A program made the translations under genes and the position numbers. This document shows, in pieces, positions 55,411 through 64,000 of a stretch of DNA of 64,000 bases (position 1 is the first letter of the stretch; the number at the start of each line of letters is the position of its first letter). Below the pieces are notes generated by a model. That model was not told the origin of the DNA and made no database searches. It was given only the letters and a program-made list of their open reading frames with translations. This DNA is from Lachnospiraceae bacterium (GTDB lineage: Bacteria > Bacillota > Clostridia > Lachnospirales > Lachnospiraceae): positions 1 through 64,000 of the forward strand of contig JAILOV010000008.1 in the NCBI GenBank assembly GCA_024690605.1, given 5' to 3'.

Positions 55411-55433
55411 AAGGAAAGAAAGGAGACAGCATC

Positions 55434-55652
55434 ATGAAGAAAAAATTCAAGTGTGAAGTGGATTGCGCGAACTGCGCGGCCAAGGTGGAGGAGGCGATCA
55501 AAAAGGTCCCGGGCGTCATCGACGCGAGCGTCAATTTCCTCACGCAGAAGACCATGATCGAGGCGGCCGACGATGCCTTCGATGAGGTCGTGCAGGCGGC
55601 TCTGAAGGCAGCCAAAAAGGTTGAGGACGAATTTGAGATGGAGATCGCGTAA
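55434..55652 (+). CDS. Heavy-metal-associated (HMA) domain protein
   Basis: KFKCEVDCANCAAKVEEAIKKVPGVIDASVNFLTQKTMIEA. Confidence 0.93.
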   Translation: MKKKFKCEVDCANCAAKVEEAIKKVPGVIDASVNFLTQKTMIEAADDAFDEVVQAALKAAKKVEDEFEMEIA

Positions 55653-55667
55653 GGAAGGAATTGTGCA

Positions 55668-57650
55668 ATGACGAAGAAGCAGAAAAAAACGCGGACGAGG
55701 ATCCTGATCACGCTGGTCTGGTTCGCGGTCCTGATGATCTTTGAGGGACAGATCGCTGCCCTGTCGGAGAGCGCGGCCGCTGCCGTCTGCGGCGGGAACA
55801 CGGCACGCATCCTGCCTGTGACGCGTCTTTTTCTGCTTGTGATCTACGTGCCGCCCTATCTGCTGATCGGCCATGATGTCATCCTGCGGGCACTGAAGAA
55901 CATCCGGAACGGGCAGGTCTTTGACGAGAATTTCCTCATGATGGTCGCGACCTTTGCGGCGTTCGGCGTCGGAGAGTACAGTGAGGCGCTTGCCGTCATG
56001 TTGTTCTACCAGATCGGTGAACTCTTCCAGAGCTACGCCGTGGGGAAATCGCGGCAGTCGATCACCGAGATGATGAGCATCGCGCCGGAATATGCCAATC
56101 TTCTCGCGGAGGACGGGACGATCAGCGAGGTCGATCCCGATGAGGTGCCGGTCGGTGCCGTGATCGTGGTGAAACCTGGGGAGAAGATCCCGCTGGACGG
56201 CGAGGTGGTGGAGGGTGAGTCCTTTATCGATACCGCGGCGCTCACCGGCGAATCCGTGCCGAGGCGCGCGGCTCCGGGAGAAGCCGTGATCAGCGGCTGC
56301 GTGAACGGGGCGGGGACGCTGCGCGTGCGCGTGAGCAAAGCCTATGAGGACTCCACGGTCGCGAGCATCCTGGAGATGGTGGAGAATGCCGGCAGCAGGA
56401 AGGCCCGCCTGGAGAATTTCATCACGCGCTTTGCGAAATACTACACCCCCGTCGTCACGATCGGCGCGGCACTGCTGGCGGTCCTGCCGCCGATCGCGCT
56501 GGCACTGTCCGGACAGGCACCCCGGTGGAGCGACTGGATCGGCCGCGCGTGCGTGTTCCTGATCGTGTCCTGTCCGTGCGCGCTGGTGATCTCGGTGCCC
56601 CTCGGGTTTTTCGGCGGGATCGGCGCGGCGTCAAAGATCGGCGTGCTGGTGAAGGGAAGCAATTTCCTGGAGGCGATCGCCGACACGACGACGGTCGTCA
56701 TGGACAAGACGGGGACGTTGACGGTCGGCGAATTCCGGGTGACCCGGATCTGCCCCGCGGCAGGGGACGAAACGGAGGCTTCGCTCCTGGAACTGGCGGC
56801 CTATGCCGAATCGCTCTCCACGCATCCGATCGCCGGATCGATCGCGGAGGCGCATGCGGCAGCGGTTGCGCGCGGAGAAGCGGAACCGCTGCGGTCCGGG
56901 CGTGTCACGGACATGCAGGAGATCGCCGGTCACGGAACGCACTGCCTTCTGGACGGCAGAGTGCTGCTCGCCGGAAATGCCGCGCTGCTTAAGGAGAACG
57001 GCATAACAGACGATAAAATAACATCTGATATTGAAAAACACGCGGGCACTGTTGTGCTGATCGCCTTTGACGGTGTGTACCGCGGCGCGATCGTGATCGC
57101 CGACACGATCAAAAACGGAGCGGTCTCCGCGATCGCCGACATGAAGGCAGGCGGCGTGAGGAAGGTCGTGATGCTCACCGGTGACCGCAGAAAGGCTGCG
57201 GAAGCGGTGGCCGCAGAGCTTGGTATCGACGAGGTGCACGCGGAGCTCCTGCCGGTTGACAAGGTGAACACGGTGGAAACGCTCCTCGCCGGGCAGCAGG
57301 GCAGGGACATGCTGGCCTTTGTCGGAGACGGGATCAACGACGCGCCGGTGCTCATGCGTGCGGATGTCGGGATCGCGATGGGAAGTCTCGGATCGGATGC
57401 CGCGATCGAGGCGGCGGATATCGTGCTGATGGATGACGATATCACAAAGATCGCCAGACTGGTCAGGATCGGACGACGGACGCTCAGGATCGTGCGGCAG
57501 AATGTTGTTTTTGCCATCGGTGTGAAACTTCTTGTTCTGACGCTCGGCGCGCTGGGGATCGCCACGATGTGGCTCGCCGTGTTCGCCGATGTCGGCGTCG
57601 CCGTTCTCGCGATCCTGAATTCCATGCGGGCGTTGAAGGAAGGTCATTGA
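55668..57650 (+). CDS. cadA: Zn/Cd/Pb-type P1B-ATPase (CadA/ZntA-like)
   Basis: IVSCPCALVISVPLGFFGGIG, MDKTGTLTVGEF, GDGINDAPVLMRADVGIAMG; ArsR/HMA upstream. Confidence 0.93.
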   Translation: MTKKQKKTRTRILITLVWFAVLMIFEGQIAALSESAAAAVCGGNTARILPVTRLFLLVIYVPPYLLIGHDVILRALKNIRNGQVFDENFLMMVATFAAFGVGEYSEALAVMLFYQIGELFQSYAVGKSRQSITEMMSIAPEYANLLAEDGTISEVDPDEVPVGAVIVVKPGEKIPLDGEVVEGESFIDTAALTGESVPRRAAPGEAVISGCVNGAGTLRVRVSKAYEDSTVASILEMVENAGSRKARLENFITRFAKYYTPVVTIGAALLAVLPPIALALSGQAPRWSDWIGRACVFLIVSCPCALVISVPLGFFGGIGAASKIGVLVKGSNFLEAIADTTTVVMDKTGTLTVGEFRVTRICPAAGDETEASLLELAAYAESLSTHPIAGSIAEAHAAAVARGEAEPLRSGRVTDMQEIAGHGTHCLLDGRVLLAGNAALLKENGITDDKITSDIEKHAGTVVLIAFDGVYRGAIVIADTIKNGAVSAIADMKAGGVRKVVMLTGDRRKAAEAVAAELGIDEVHAELLPVDKVNTVETLLAGQQGRDMLAFVGDGINDAPVLMRADVGIAMGSLGSDAAIEAADIVLMDDDITKIARLVRIGRRTLRIVRQNVVFAIGVKLLVLTLGALGIATMWLAVFADVGVAVLAILNSMRALKEGH

Positions 57651-57718
57651 TGACGGTTCCTCATGAAATCTTTGGATAACAGTCGGGAAAAGAGTTTCCT
57701 CCGGGAAGCTCTTTTTGA

Positions 57719-57724
57719 TATAAT
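57719..57724 (+). promoter_or_regulatory. Extended -10 promoter element
   Basis: TTTTTGATATAAT (TGnTATAAT) 50 nt upstream of the 28-codon ORF. Confidence 0.5.
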
Positions 57725-57774
57725 ATGGCGATAGAAATCCGTGGCATCATTACAGTCAAAGGAGAACACAGCCC

Positions 57775-57858
57775 ATGATGAATAAAAAAGTGATCCGTGT
57801 GATCGCGCTGATCCTGGTGGTCGCCATGATCGTGACGATCCTGATCGGCATTCTGTAG
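57775..57858 (+). CDS. 27-aa single-TM micropeptide (not in supplied ORF track)
   Basis: ATG ATG AAT AAA AAA ... encodes MMNKKVIRVIALILVVAMIVTILIGIL*; RBS AAAGGAGA upstream. Confidence 0.65.
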   Translation: MMNKKVIRVIALILVVAMIVTILIGIL

Positions 57859-57870
57859 GAGGGCCGGAAC

Positions 57871-58062
57871 ATGCAGCGATCATCGGGCGGCCGGTTCCGG
57901 GTGGACCCGGATCTGCGGGATATGGCAGAGGTGTTTCATATGCCTTTTTCCGCGCGACTGCGCTATCTTTATCTGCCCGCACTGACCGGGAAGAAACGCC
58001 GCGCGGATGCCCCGGAAGAGAGTGAAAGCGCCGGACAGCCGGACGGGGGGCAGACATCATGA
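57871..58062 (+). CDS. 63-aa peptide resembling the EAA coupling loop of SsuC/TauC-type ABC permeases, with no TM segments
   Basis: DPDLRDMAEVFHMPFSARLRYLYLPALTGKK matches the cytoplasmic EAA loop; RBS TAGGAGG; 4-nt ATGA overlap with next gene. Confidence 0.65.
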   Translation: MQRSSGGRFRVDPDLRDMAEVFHMPFSARLRYLYLPALTGKKRRADAPEESESAGQPDGGQTS

Positions 58063-58643
58063 CGATCGAACTGGAGCAGGTCGGCAAGCGTTACGGCGAC
58101 AGGCAGGTGCTGCGGGAACTGACTCTGGATGTTTCGACGGACACCTGCTATGCGGTGACGGGGGAGGCCGGCAGCGGCAAGACGACACTTCTGCGTCTTC
58201 TCATGGGACTGGAGAAGCCCGATACGGGCAGGATCCGTCTGCTGGGAGACTATAAATACACATGGCTCGCCTGCGGTGCCGTGTTTGAACGGGATGCGCT
58301 GATCGAAGAGCTCTCCGCCGTCCGCAATGTTTCCGTGATCCGCAAGCTCACGAGCGACAAGGCAGCCAGAGAGGAACTGGTGAAGCTTCTGCCCGCAGAG
58401 CGGACGGAGATCCCTGTATGTGAACTTGGCAGGGCCGAGCGGCGTGCGGTCTGTATCGTGCGTGCGCTGTCCGTGCCCGCGGATCTGATCGTCATGGATG
58501 AACCGTTTGCCGGTATGTCGGATGATGAGCGGGCGTCTGCTGTCCGCTACATCATGGACAGGAAGGGCAGCACACCGCTTGTGATCGCCATGCGGGAGCG
58601 GTGTGAGGAGATCCGCAGTTTCAAGAACATCGCACTGTCCTGA
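58059..58643 (+). CDS. ABC ATPase-like protein with degenerate signature, Q-loop and H-loop
   Basis: GEAGSGKTTLLRLLMGLEKPDTGRIRLLG (Walker A), LIVMDEPFAGMSDDE (Walker B); LSGGQ position reads LGRAE. Confidence 0.85.
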   Translation: MTIELEQVGKRYGDRQVLRELTLDVSTDTCYAVTGEAGSGKTTLLRLLMGLEKPDTGRIRLLGDYKYTWLACGAVFERDALIEELSAVRNVSVIRKLTSDKAAREELVKLLPAERTEIPVCELGRAERRAVCIVRALSVPADLIVMDEPFAGMSDDERASAVRYIMDRKGSTPLVIAMRERCEEIRSFKNIALS

Positions 58644-58655
58644 GCTCTTCCGGAT

Positions 58656-59600
58656 TTACTTTCCCGCGGCATCAGGTTCGACTCTTGCCGTTACCACGCG
58701 CTGAACAAAATCTTCCAGTGCCGGTCCGCGCGGTGTTCCCTTGCGGTATCCGTAGTGAACCGTAAATCTCGCGCTTTCTCCGAGCGTAAAAACATGGAAG
58801 GGGAAAAGATCCTGTCTGTTCAGCGCATCCGACGTAATGCGGCGAGGAAAGAAGGAAAAAGCGGCGCCGCTGCGGCAGATCCAGATCTGTGCGTCAAAGG
58901 AATCCGCCTCGGCGTTGATGATCGGCGCAGGGATGTTTTCCTTCATGAAACGGTCCGCGAAGTGGGCGACGATATTGTTGCACTTGCTGCGGATATAAGG
59001 ACAGCTTTTCAGGAGCGAAAAATTGCCGGTTGCGTGGATCTCACGAATGATCGCTTCCGCAGCGCCGCCGAAGGTGTTCTGCAGCAGTTCATCGGTGGCC
59101 AGCAGCACCACCTCATCCTCGAACATGGGCTGACAGACAAATGCAGGATCGTTCTCCGGGAAGTGGGCGATCGCGAGATCCAGGCTGCCCTTTCGGAGAC
59201 CTTCGATGAGATCGTCGCCGGGCATTTCCACAAAGCGGATCTGGGGGATCAGCATGTTCCGCGACGTGCTCATCATCAGCTTCGTGAAACGCTGGATCGC
59301 ACCGGGGTAGGGGATGCCGATGCTGACGGTATTGTCCATCCTTTCATCAAGATGGGTCAGTTCGGCCTGCATCTTGCGGTAATCGCGCAGGAGTCCCATT
59401 GCGTAGGAAAAGAAGATCTCCCCTGCCTTGGTCAGTTCCAGCGGTTTGGATCGGATAAACAGTTTATAGCCGATTTCTTTTTCGAGTGAGGCGATCTGAC
59501 CGCTTAAGGTCTGCTGGGTGACATAAAGGCGGCTGGCCGCTTTGGTAAAGCTTTTGACTGTTGCCGTCGTCACAAAATAATCCAGATTCTGAAAATTCAT
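58656..59600 (-). CDS. LysR family transcriptional regulator
   Basis: MNFQNLDYFVTTATVKSFTKAASRLYVTQQTLSGQIASLEKEIGYKLFIRSKPLELTKAGEIF. Confidence 0.93.
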   Translation of the reverse strand: MNFQNLDYFVTTATVKSFTKAASRLYVTQQTLSGQIASLEKEIGYKLFIRSKPLELTKAGEIFFSYAMGLLRDYRKMQAELTHLDERMDNTVSIGIPYPGAIQRFTKLMMSTSRNMLIPQIRFVEMPGDDLIEGLRKGSLDLAIAHFPENDPAFVCQPMFEDEVVLLATDELLQNTFGGAAEAIIREIHATGNFSLLKSCPYIRSKCNNIVAHFADRFMKENIPAPIINAEADSFDAQIWICRSGAAFSFFPRRITSDALNRQDLFPFHVFTLGESARFTVHYGYRKGTPRGPALEDFVQRVVTARVEPDAAGK

Positions 59601-59762
59601 CGGCACAATCCTCCACAGGGAATTACCTGTATTATAACGGAAAAAAGTCTGTTTCACAAGGGGGGATTGCTTTGATAGACTGATAATGGTCATCGGTTGC
59701 AGATCTCCCCAAGGTCCCCCAAGCCCATGTGTATGGAGCTTATGCGCCGGTGGCCTTTCTAC

Positions 59763-60449
59763 TTACTTCTCCAGATACCTGTATACCACAGCCGCGAGTG
59801 CCGCGCCGATGAAGGGTCCGACGATGAAGACCCAAAGGCAGGCAAGCGGAGCGGCGTTACCGCTGATCGCCGCCATGACCGCGGGACCGAAGCTTCTGGC
59901 CGGATTGACCGAGGTGCCGGTCAGACCGATGCCGAGGATGTGGACGAGCACCAGCGTGAAGCCGATGACCACGCCGCCGAAGGAGCCGTGACCGGCCTTT
60001 TTGGAGGTCACGCCGAGGATCGTCAGCACGAAGATGAAGGTGAGCAGGACCTCAACGAGGAGGCCGGCGAACGCACTGCCGTTCACCCCCGCAAGTCCGT
60101 TGGAGCCGAAACCGCCGGTCTGATCCGTCACACCGCCGGCTCCCCAGATGGCCGCGAGCAGACCGGAGCCGACGAGCGCGCCGATGCACTGCGCGATCAC
60201 GTAGCCGGCGAAGTCACCGGCCTTCATGCCGCCGCTTATCAGCACGCCGAGGGAGACCGCCGGATTGATGTGGCAGCCGGAGATGTTGCCGACGCAGTAG
60301 GCCATGCCGACGATGGTCAGGCCGAAGGCGAGCGCCGTCAGCAGGTAGCCGCAGCCGTTTGCCGCGTCACAGCCGACGAGCATGGCCGTGCCGCAACCGA
60401 TGAGCACCAGCGTCATGGTGCCGATACATTCCGCGATATACTTTTTCAT
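59763..60449 (-). CDS. MIP family aquaporin
   Basis: Two NPA boxes: GCHINPAVSLG and GTSVNPARSFGPA. Confidence 0.94.
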   Translation of the reverse strand: MKKYIAECIGTMTLVLIGCGTAMLVGCDAANGCGYLLTALAFGLTIVGMAYCVGNISGCHINPAVSLGVLISGGMKAGDFAGYVIAQCIGALVGSGLLAAIWGAGGVTDQTGGFGSNGLAGVNGSAFAGLLVEVLLTFIFVLTILGVTSKKAGHGSFGGVVIGFTLVLVHILGIGLTGTSVNPARSFGPAVMAAISGNAAPLACLWVFIVGPFIGAALAAVVYRYLEK

Positions 60450-60545
60450 ATCTGCCTCCTTGTCAATTGAAACGGGAAAGTTATATAATATCACTAGTTA
60501 TTATAGACGGATACCGCGAAAAGTCAAATTCGGAAAGGAGCGCCG

Positions 60546-60824
60546 ATGGCCGCCTTTGTCTACATGCTTGAATGCGCGGACGGCACACTCTACACCGGGT
60601 GGACCAATGATCTGGAAAAGCGCGTGCGGGATCACAACACGCCGGGAAAAGGCGCCAAATACACGCGGAGCCGGATGCCGTGCCGGCTGGTCTATCGGGA
60701 ATGCTGCACCGATAAACAGGCGGCCATGCGCCGCGAATGGGAGATCAAGCACCGGCTGTCCAGGGAGAAAAAACTGGCTCTGATCGCGTCTTTTAAGGGA
60801 GAGATCACACCTGACGGCACGTGA
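60546..60824 (+). CDS. GIY-YIG nuclease superfamily protein (UPF0213)
   Basis: AFVYMLECADGTLYTGWTNDLEKRVRDHNTPGKGAKYTRSRMPCRLVYRE. Confidence 0.94.
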   Translation: MAAFVYMLECADGTLYTGWTNDLEKRVRDHNTPGKGAKYTRSRMPCRLVYRECCTDKQAAMRREWEIKHRLSREKKLALIASFKGEITPDGT

Positions 60825-60831
60825 AATCCTG

Positions 60832-60859
60832 TTGACAGAGGCCGGTGTTGTGCTATACT
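60832..60859 (+). promoter_or_regulatory. Promoter upstream of CPBP-like gene
   Basis: TTGACA-16 bp-TATACT. Confidence 0.7.
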
Positions 60860-60866
60860 AAAGACC

Positions 60867-61538
60867 ATGCAGGACGAGACGAAGAAAAACTGGAAGAGCC
60901 TGTTGTTTCCGCTGGTCTGGGAGGCGTTATTTGTCGCCTCCTATCTTGTTGTCGCATTGCGGGACGACAAGCGGCATTTCTCCCTGACGCTGTATTTCAT
61001 GTTCTTTTTCTATCTCGGTCTTCTCGTCTATTATCGCAGAGATTTTTCCCTTAAGGAATTTTTCCTGAATTTCACAAAATGGAAGGAGTTTATCCTGCCG
61101 GTGATGTTCACGGCCGCCGGTGCCGCTCTTGCGCGCGCGGTCTTTTCCTGTGTGGGGACGAAGCTCTTCCCCGATTCGCTGAATATCGTGCTGCCGCTCG
61201 CATACAGCAGCAACGTGTTCGAGACGATCCTGTTCGCGCTGACCGTGATGCTGCTCAAGCCCGTGGCGAGCGAGCTGTTCTTCCGCAAGGGCTGGATCGA
61301 CTTCTCCGGCCGCGGGATCTTCCTTTTCACCGTTGTGACCGGATTTCTCCTGGAGGCGGTCACACGGAGCATCACGCCCCTCGGCATTCTGGAGACGGTG
61401 CTGTTAGCTGTTCCCTTTGTGATCGCCTACTGCGTGACGAAAAATGTTTATGTTTCCCTGTTCGTGCATCTGATCTTCGGCATCGTCGTCAACATGCCGG
61501 ATGTGATCTATGATTTCATGCGTCTTGCGCTGGCTTAA
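60867..61538 (+). CDS. Divergent CPBP (CAAX protease-like) membrane protein
   Basis: Polytopic; KPVASELFFRKGWID and FVHLIFGIVVNMPD in the order of CPBP motifs. Confidence 0.6.
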   Translation: MQDETKKNWKSLLFPLVWEALFVASYLVVALRDDKRHFSLTLYFMFFFYLGLLVYYRRDFSLKEFFLNFTKWKEFILPVMFTAAGAALARAVFSCVGTKLFPDSLNIVLPLAYSSNVFETILFALTVMLLKPVASELFFRKGWIDFSGRGIFLFTVVTGFLLEAVTRSITPLGILETVLLAVPFVIAYCVTKNVYVSLFVHLIFGIVVNMPDVIYDFMRLALA

Positions 61539-63843
61539 GGCGCTTGTCCTGTCCGGCAGACTCCTGCCGGCCTTTTTTCTGCTCGTTTTTCCCCTTCTTT
61601 TCGACGGCTGCGGTGCGGCGGAAGCATCACCGATGGCGGAGGACAGCCGGGACTGTATCTGGCGGTTCACGGATGTGCCGCTGGCATCGTCGGTCGAGGA
61701 ATCGGAGGGACGCATGGACGGCGGCGGCCGTGCGGAGGCGGTCTTTCTGTCCGGGGACAGGATCTGTACGGTGGTCAGCCGGTACGGCGACATGGGCGAG
61801 GAATTCGTGCTGTTCAGCTGCGACACGGACGGGGAAAACGTGACCGAGATCCCGTTGGCCGCAGACGGGGGTGTGTTCCCGGATCCCGAAGCGGAGGGGG
61901 GCGAGGCGAATTTCACCAGGTTTTGCGCGGCGGACGGCAATCTCTATGCGCTGGAACAGATCCATGTCTTCGATGAGGAGACGGGGCAGGATAAAAACAG
62001 TTTCGCGCTGGTGTGCATGACATCGGAGGGTGAAGTCCGGGCGCGTCATGAACTGGCCGCACCGGCAGATCTTGCGCCGGATGATTATTATTATATCGAC
62101 AATATGCTTCCCATCGGAGAAGGGAAGCTTCTGTTCAAAGACACGCGCGGGCTTTTTACGGTGGATACGGAGAGCGGCGCACAACGGCGGGTCTATCAGA
62201 CGGAAAACGACTATTTCGACGGGACGGTCTCCGTGCTCCGGGGAAACAAGGCCCTTTTGGGGGTCTGGGAGAAAAACGGTTATATCTACAGGCGGATCGA
62301 TACGGAGGCGGGGAAACTCGCGGACGATGTGGAGCTGCCGGATGACGTGAACAGCTCCGTGATCTATCCGGGGCTCTCGCGCGACGGATTCTATTATGCC
62401 GGCCGGGCTGTCTGGGCTTTTGATCTCGGACGCGGGAAAAGGGACAAGGTGATCGATTTTGTCGCCTCCGATCTGCTGGTCGACGACGTGAGGGGACTGG
62501 CGGAGCTGCCGGACGGCCGGATCGCGATGATCACGATGGTCTGGGCGAATGAGAGGCAGCAGCCGTCGTTGCTGATCGGCACACACATTCCGCCGTCCGA
62601 GGTAAAGGACAGGGAGGAGATCACGATCTCGGGTGTCTGGCTGAACCGGACCATCATGAGCAGAGCCGTCGCCTTCAATCAGGAGAATGAGGATTACCGC
62701 ATCCGGATCGTCGATTATTCGCAGTACCAGTCGGATAATGACTGGAGTTATCCCTACACGAAGCTGAACACCGATATCGTTTCGGGCTATATTCCCGATA
62801 TCCTGATCATCGATGACATGATGCCGGTGGAAAGCTACATCAACAAAGGCATTCTCCGAGACCTGACACCGTTGCTCGCGGAGGATGAGGAACTCTCGCG
62901 GACGGCGTTTCTTGATAACATTTTTGATGCCTACCGGATCGACGGGAAACTCTATGAGCTGATCCCTTCGTTTACCGTTACGACCGGTGTCATGCGCGCA
63001 TCCCTCGTGAACGGCAGGAAGACACTGACCATGCAGGACCTCCGGCAGATCTGCGGCGAACAGGGGATCGATATCAAGAACAGCTTCGGCCAGATGACGA
63101 GAGACACGCTGATGAGCATGCTGCTCTACGTGCAGGGGATGGAATATGTCGATCTCAAGACCGGGAAATGCGCGTTTGATTCCCCTGCGTTCATCGATCT
63201 GCTGGAACTGGCCAAAACCTTTCCGGTAAAGGAAAACGACGATTATGAGAGCGGTCAGACGGCTTACCGCGAAGGCCGCGCGGCGCTCATGCTCTACGGC
63301 ATCAGTGATTTCAAGGATTATCCGCGGCTGCGCTACGGCTATTTCGGTGATGAGATCTCGATGATCGGGATCCCGGGCGGCGAGGGCAGCAGCACGGTGA
63401 TCCAGCCGCAGATGCAGATCGCGATCACGACATCGGCAAAGCATCCGGAAGCCGTCTGGTCCTTTGTCCGGGAATTTCTGTCCGAACAGGAGCAGGATGC
63501 GGTCCAGTGGGGATTTCCCGTGCGCATCGACAGTCTGGAAAAAAAGGCGGAGAAGGCAAAGGAGCGTCCCTACTACTTCGACGAGACCGGGAAAAAAGTG
63601 GAGTATGACGAGTCGTGGTGGATCGGCGGGCAGGAGATCCCGATGCCGGCGATCTCCGATGAGGAGATCGCGATGATGCAGGAGTTTCTCGGCGGCTGCG
63701 ATCGCAGGGTCTTCAACAACAGCACCGTGAGCAACATCATCAACGAGGAGGCCGCGGCATTTTTTGAGGGGGTAAAGAGCGCCGAAGAGGTGGCGAAGAT
63801 CATTCAGAGCCGGGCACAGATCTATGTGCACGAGAACAGATAA
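61510..63843 (+). CDS. Extracellular solute-binding lipoprotein with N-terminal propeller-like region
   Basis: Lipobox-like LLFDGC; C-terminal NQENEDYRIRIVDYSQY...LNTDIVSGYIPDILIIDD...TAYREGRAALMLYGISDF...AVWSFVREFLSEQEQ. Confidence 0.8.
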   Translation: MISCVLRWLKALVLSGRLLPAFFLLVFPLLFDGCGAAEASPMAEDSRDCIWRFTDVPLASSVEESEGRMDGGGRAEAVFLSGDRICTVVSRYGDMGEEFVLFSCDTDGENVTEIPLAADGGVFPDPEAEGGEANFTRFCAADGNLYALEQIHVFDEETGQDKNSFALVCMTSEGEVRARHELAAPADLAPDDYYYIDNMLPIGEGKLLFKDTRGLFTVDTESGAQRRVYQTENDYFDGTVSVLRGNKALLGVWEKNGYIYRRIDTEAGKLADDVELPDDVNSSVIYPGLSRDGFYYAGRAVWAFDLGRGKRDKVIDFVASDLLVDDVRGLAELPDGRIAMITMVWANERQQPSLLIGTHIPPSEVKDREEITISGVWLNRTIMSRAVAFNQENEDYRIRIVDYSQYQSDNDWSYPYTKLNTDIVSGYIPDILIIDDMMPVESYINKGILRDLTPLLAEDEELSRTAFLDNIFDAYRIDGKLYELIPSFTVTTGVMRASLVNGRKTLTMQDLRQICGEQGIDIKNSFGQMTRDTLMSMLLYVQGMEYVDLKTGKCAFDSPAFIDLLELAKTFPVKENDDYESGQTAYREGRAALMLYGISDFKDYPRLRYGYFGDEISMIGIPGGEGSSTVIQPQMQIAITTSAKHPEAVWSFVREFLSEQEQDAVQWGFPVRIDSLEKKAEKAKERPYYFDETGKKVEYDESWWIGGQEIPMPAISDEEIAMMQEFLGGCDRRVFNNSTVSNIINEEAAAFFEGVKSAEEVAKIIQSRAQIYVHENR

Positions 63844-63853
63844 GGAGGGGACC

Positions 63854-64000
63854 ATGAAGATCGGCTATGATGAAAAGACACACATTTTCCGACTGGAATC
63901 CGGGGACATGACCTATGCCATGTTCGTGACCGACGGCCAGGGATTTCTCGGTCATCTGTATTTCGGCAGGACGCCGGGAGAGGATGATCTGCGCTATCTG
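63854..64000 (+). CDS. Alpha-galactosidase (GH36) N-terminus, truncated by window end
   Basis: MKIGYDEKTHIFRLESGDMTYAMFVTDGQGFLGHLYFGRTPGEDDLRYL resembles the GH36 N-terminal domain. Confidence 0.7.
   Translation, partial: MKIGYDEKTHIFRLESGDMTYAMFVTDGQGFLGHLYFGRTPGEDDLRYL

Noticed and set aside
57000-57050. AT-rich patch inside cadA
   Set aside because: Reading frame is intact and encodes plausible P-type ATPase sequence; probably local codon choice.
61627-63855. 742-aa minus-strand ORF
   Set aside because: Shadow ORF antisense to the solute-binding lipoprotein.

Overview
This 64 kb window looks like a Firmicutes (Lachnospiraceae/Clostridia-like) chromosome segment, judged from gene content and order. 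It has an AT-richer accessory left end (about 1-5 kb): the C-terminus of an AlbA/AAA_4-like protein, an XRE-type remnant, a ribbon-helix-helix regulator, two BspA-like leucine-rich-repeat lipoproteins and a lipoprotein with repeated C-terminal domains. Next come an OYE-family oxidoreductase, an ArsB/CitMHS-type permease and a tRNA-Leu(UAG) with a 45-bp duplicate of its 3' part. The conserved operon rimP-nusA-rnpM(ylxR)-ylxQ-infB-rbfA-nrnA-truB-ribF' follows and runs into a second DHH phosphoesterase, a TIR/beta-propeller protein and a sulfatase/anSME pair. The middle holds copA, ddl, pyrC-pyrK-pyrD, ispE, a GGDEF protein, two acyltransferases, a ClpX-like AAA+ protein and a GH94 phosphorylase. 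The right third holds a degenerate GGDEF/EAL signalling cluster, an ArsR-HMA-CadA metal operon with a perfect 26-bp palindromic operator, a tiny TM peptide/EAA-loop peptide/degenerate ABC-ATPase operon, an aquaporin, a solute-binding lipoprotein and the start of an alpha-galactosidase. The most unusual items are: (1) the mini-operon at 57.7-58.6 kb that looks like a disassembled ABC transporter; (2) the DHH-TIR-propeller coupling at 15.8-20.4 kb; (3) the ZBD-less ClpX paralogue that keeps an IGF loop, with an sRNA-like promoter-hairpin-terminator unit upstream; (4) the degenerate c-di-GMP receptor/kinase cluster; (5) a paralogous uncharacterised family sharing an RKNTALALM motif; (6) a probable internal start making a CopZ-like chaperone from copA. 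All calls are from reading the sequence and the supplied ORF track. No database searches were run.
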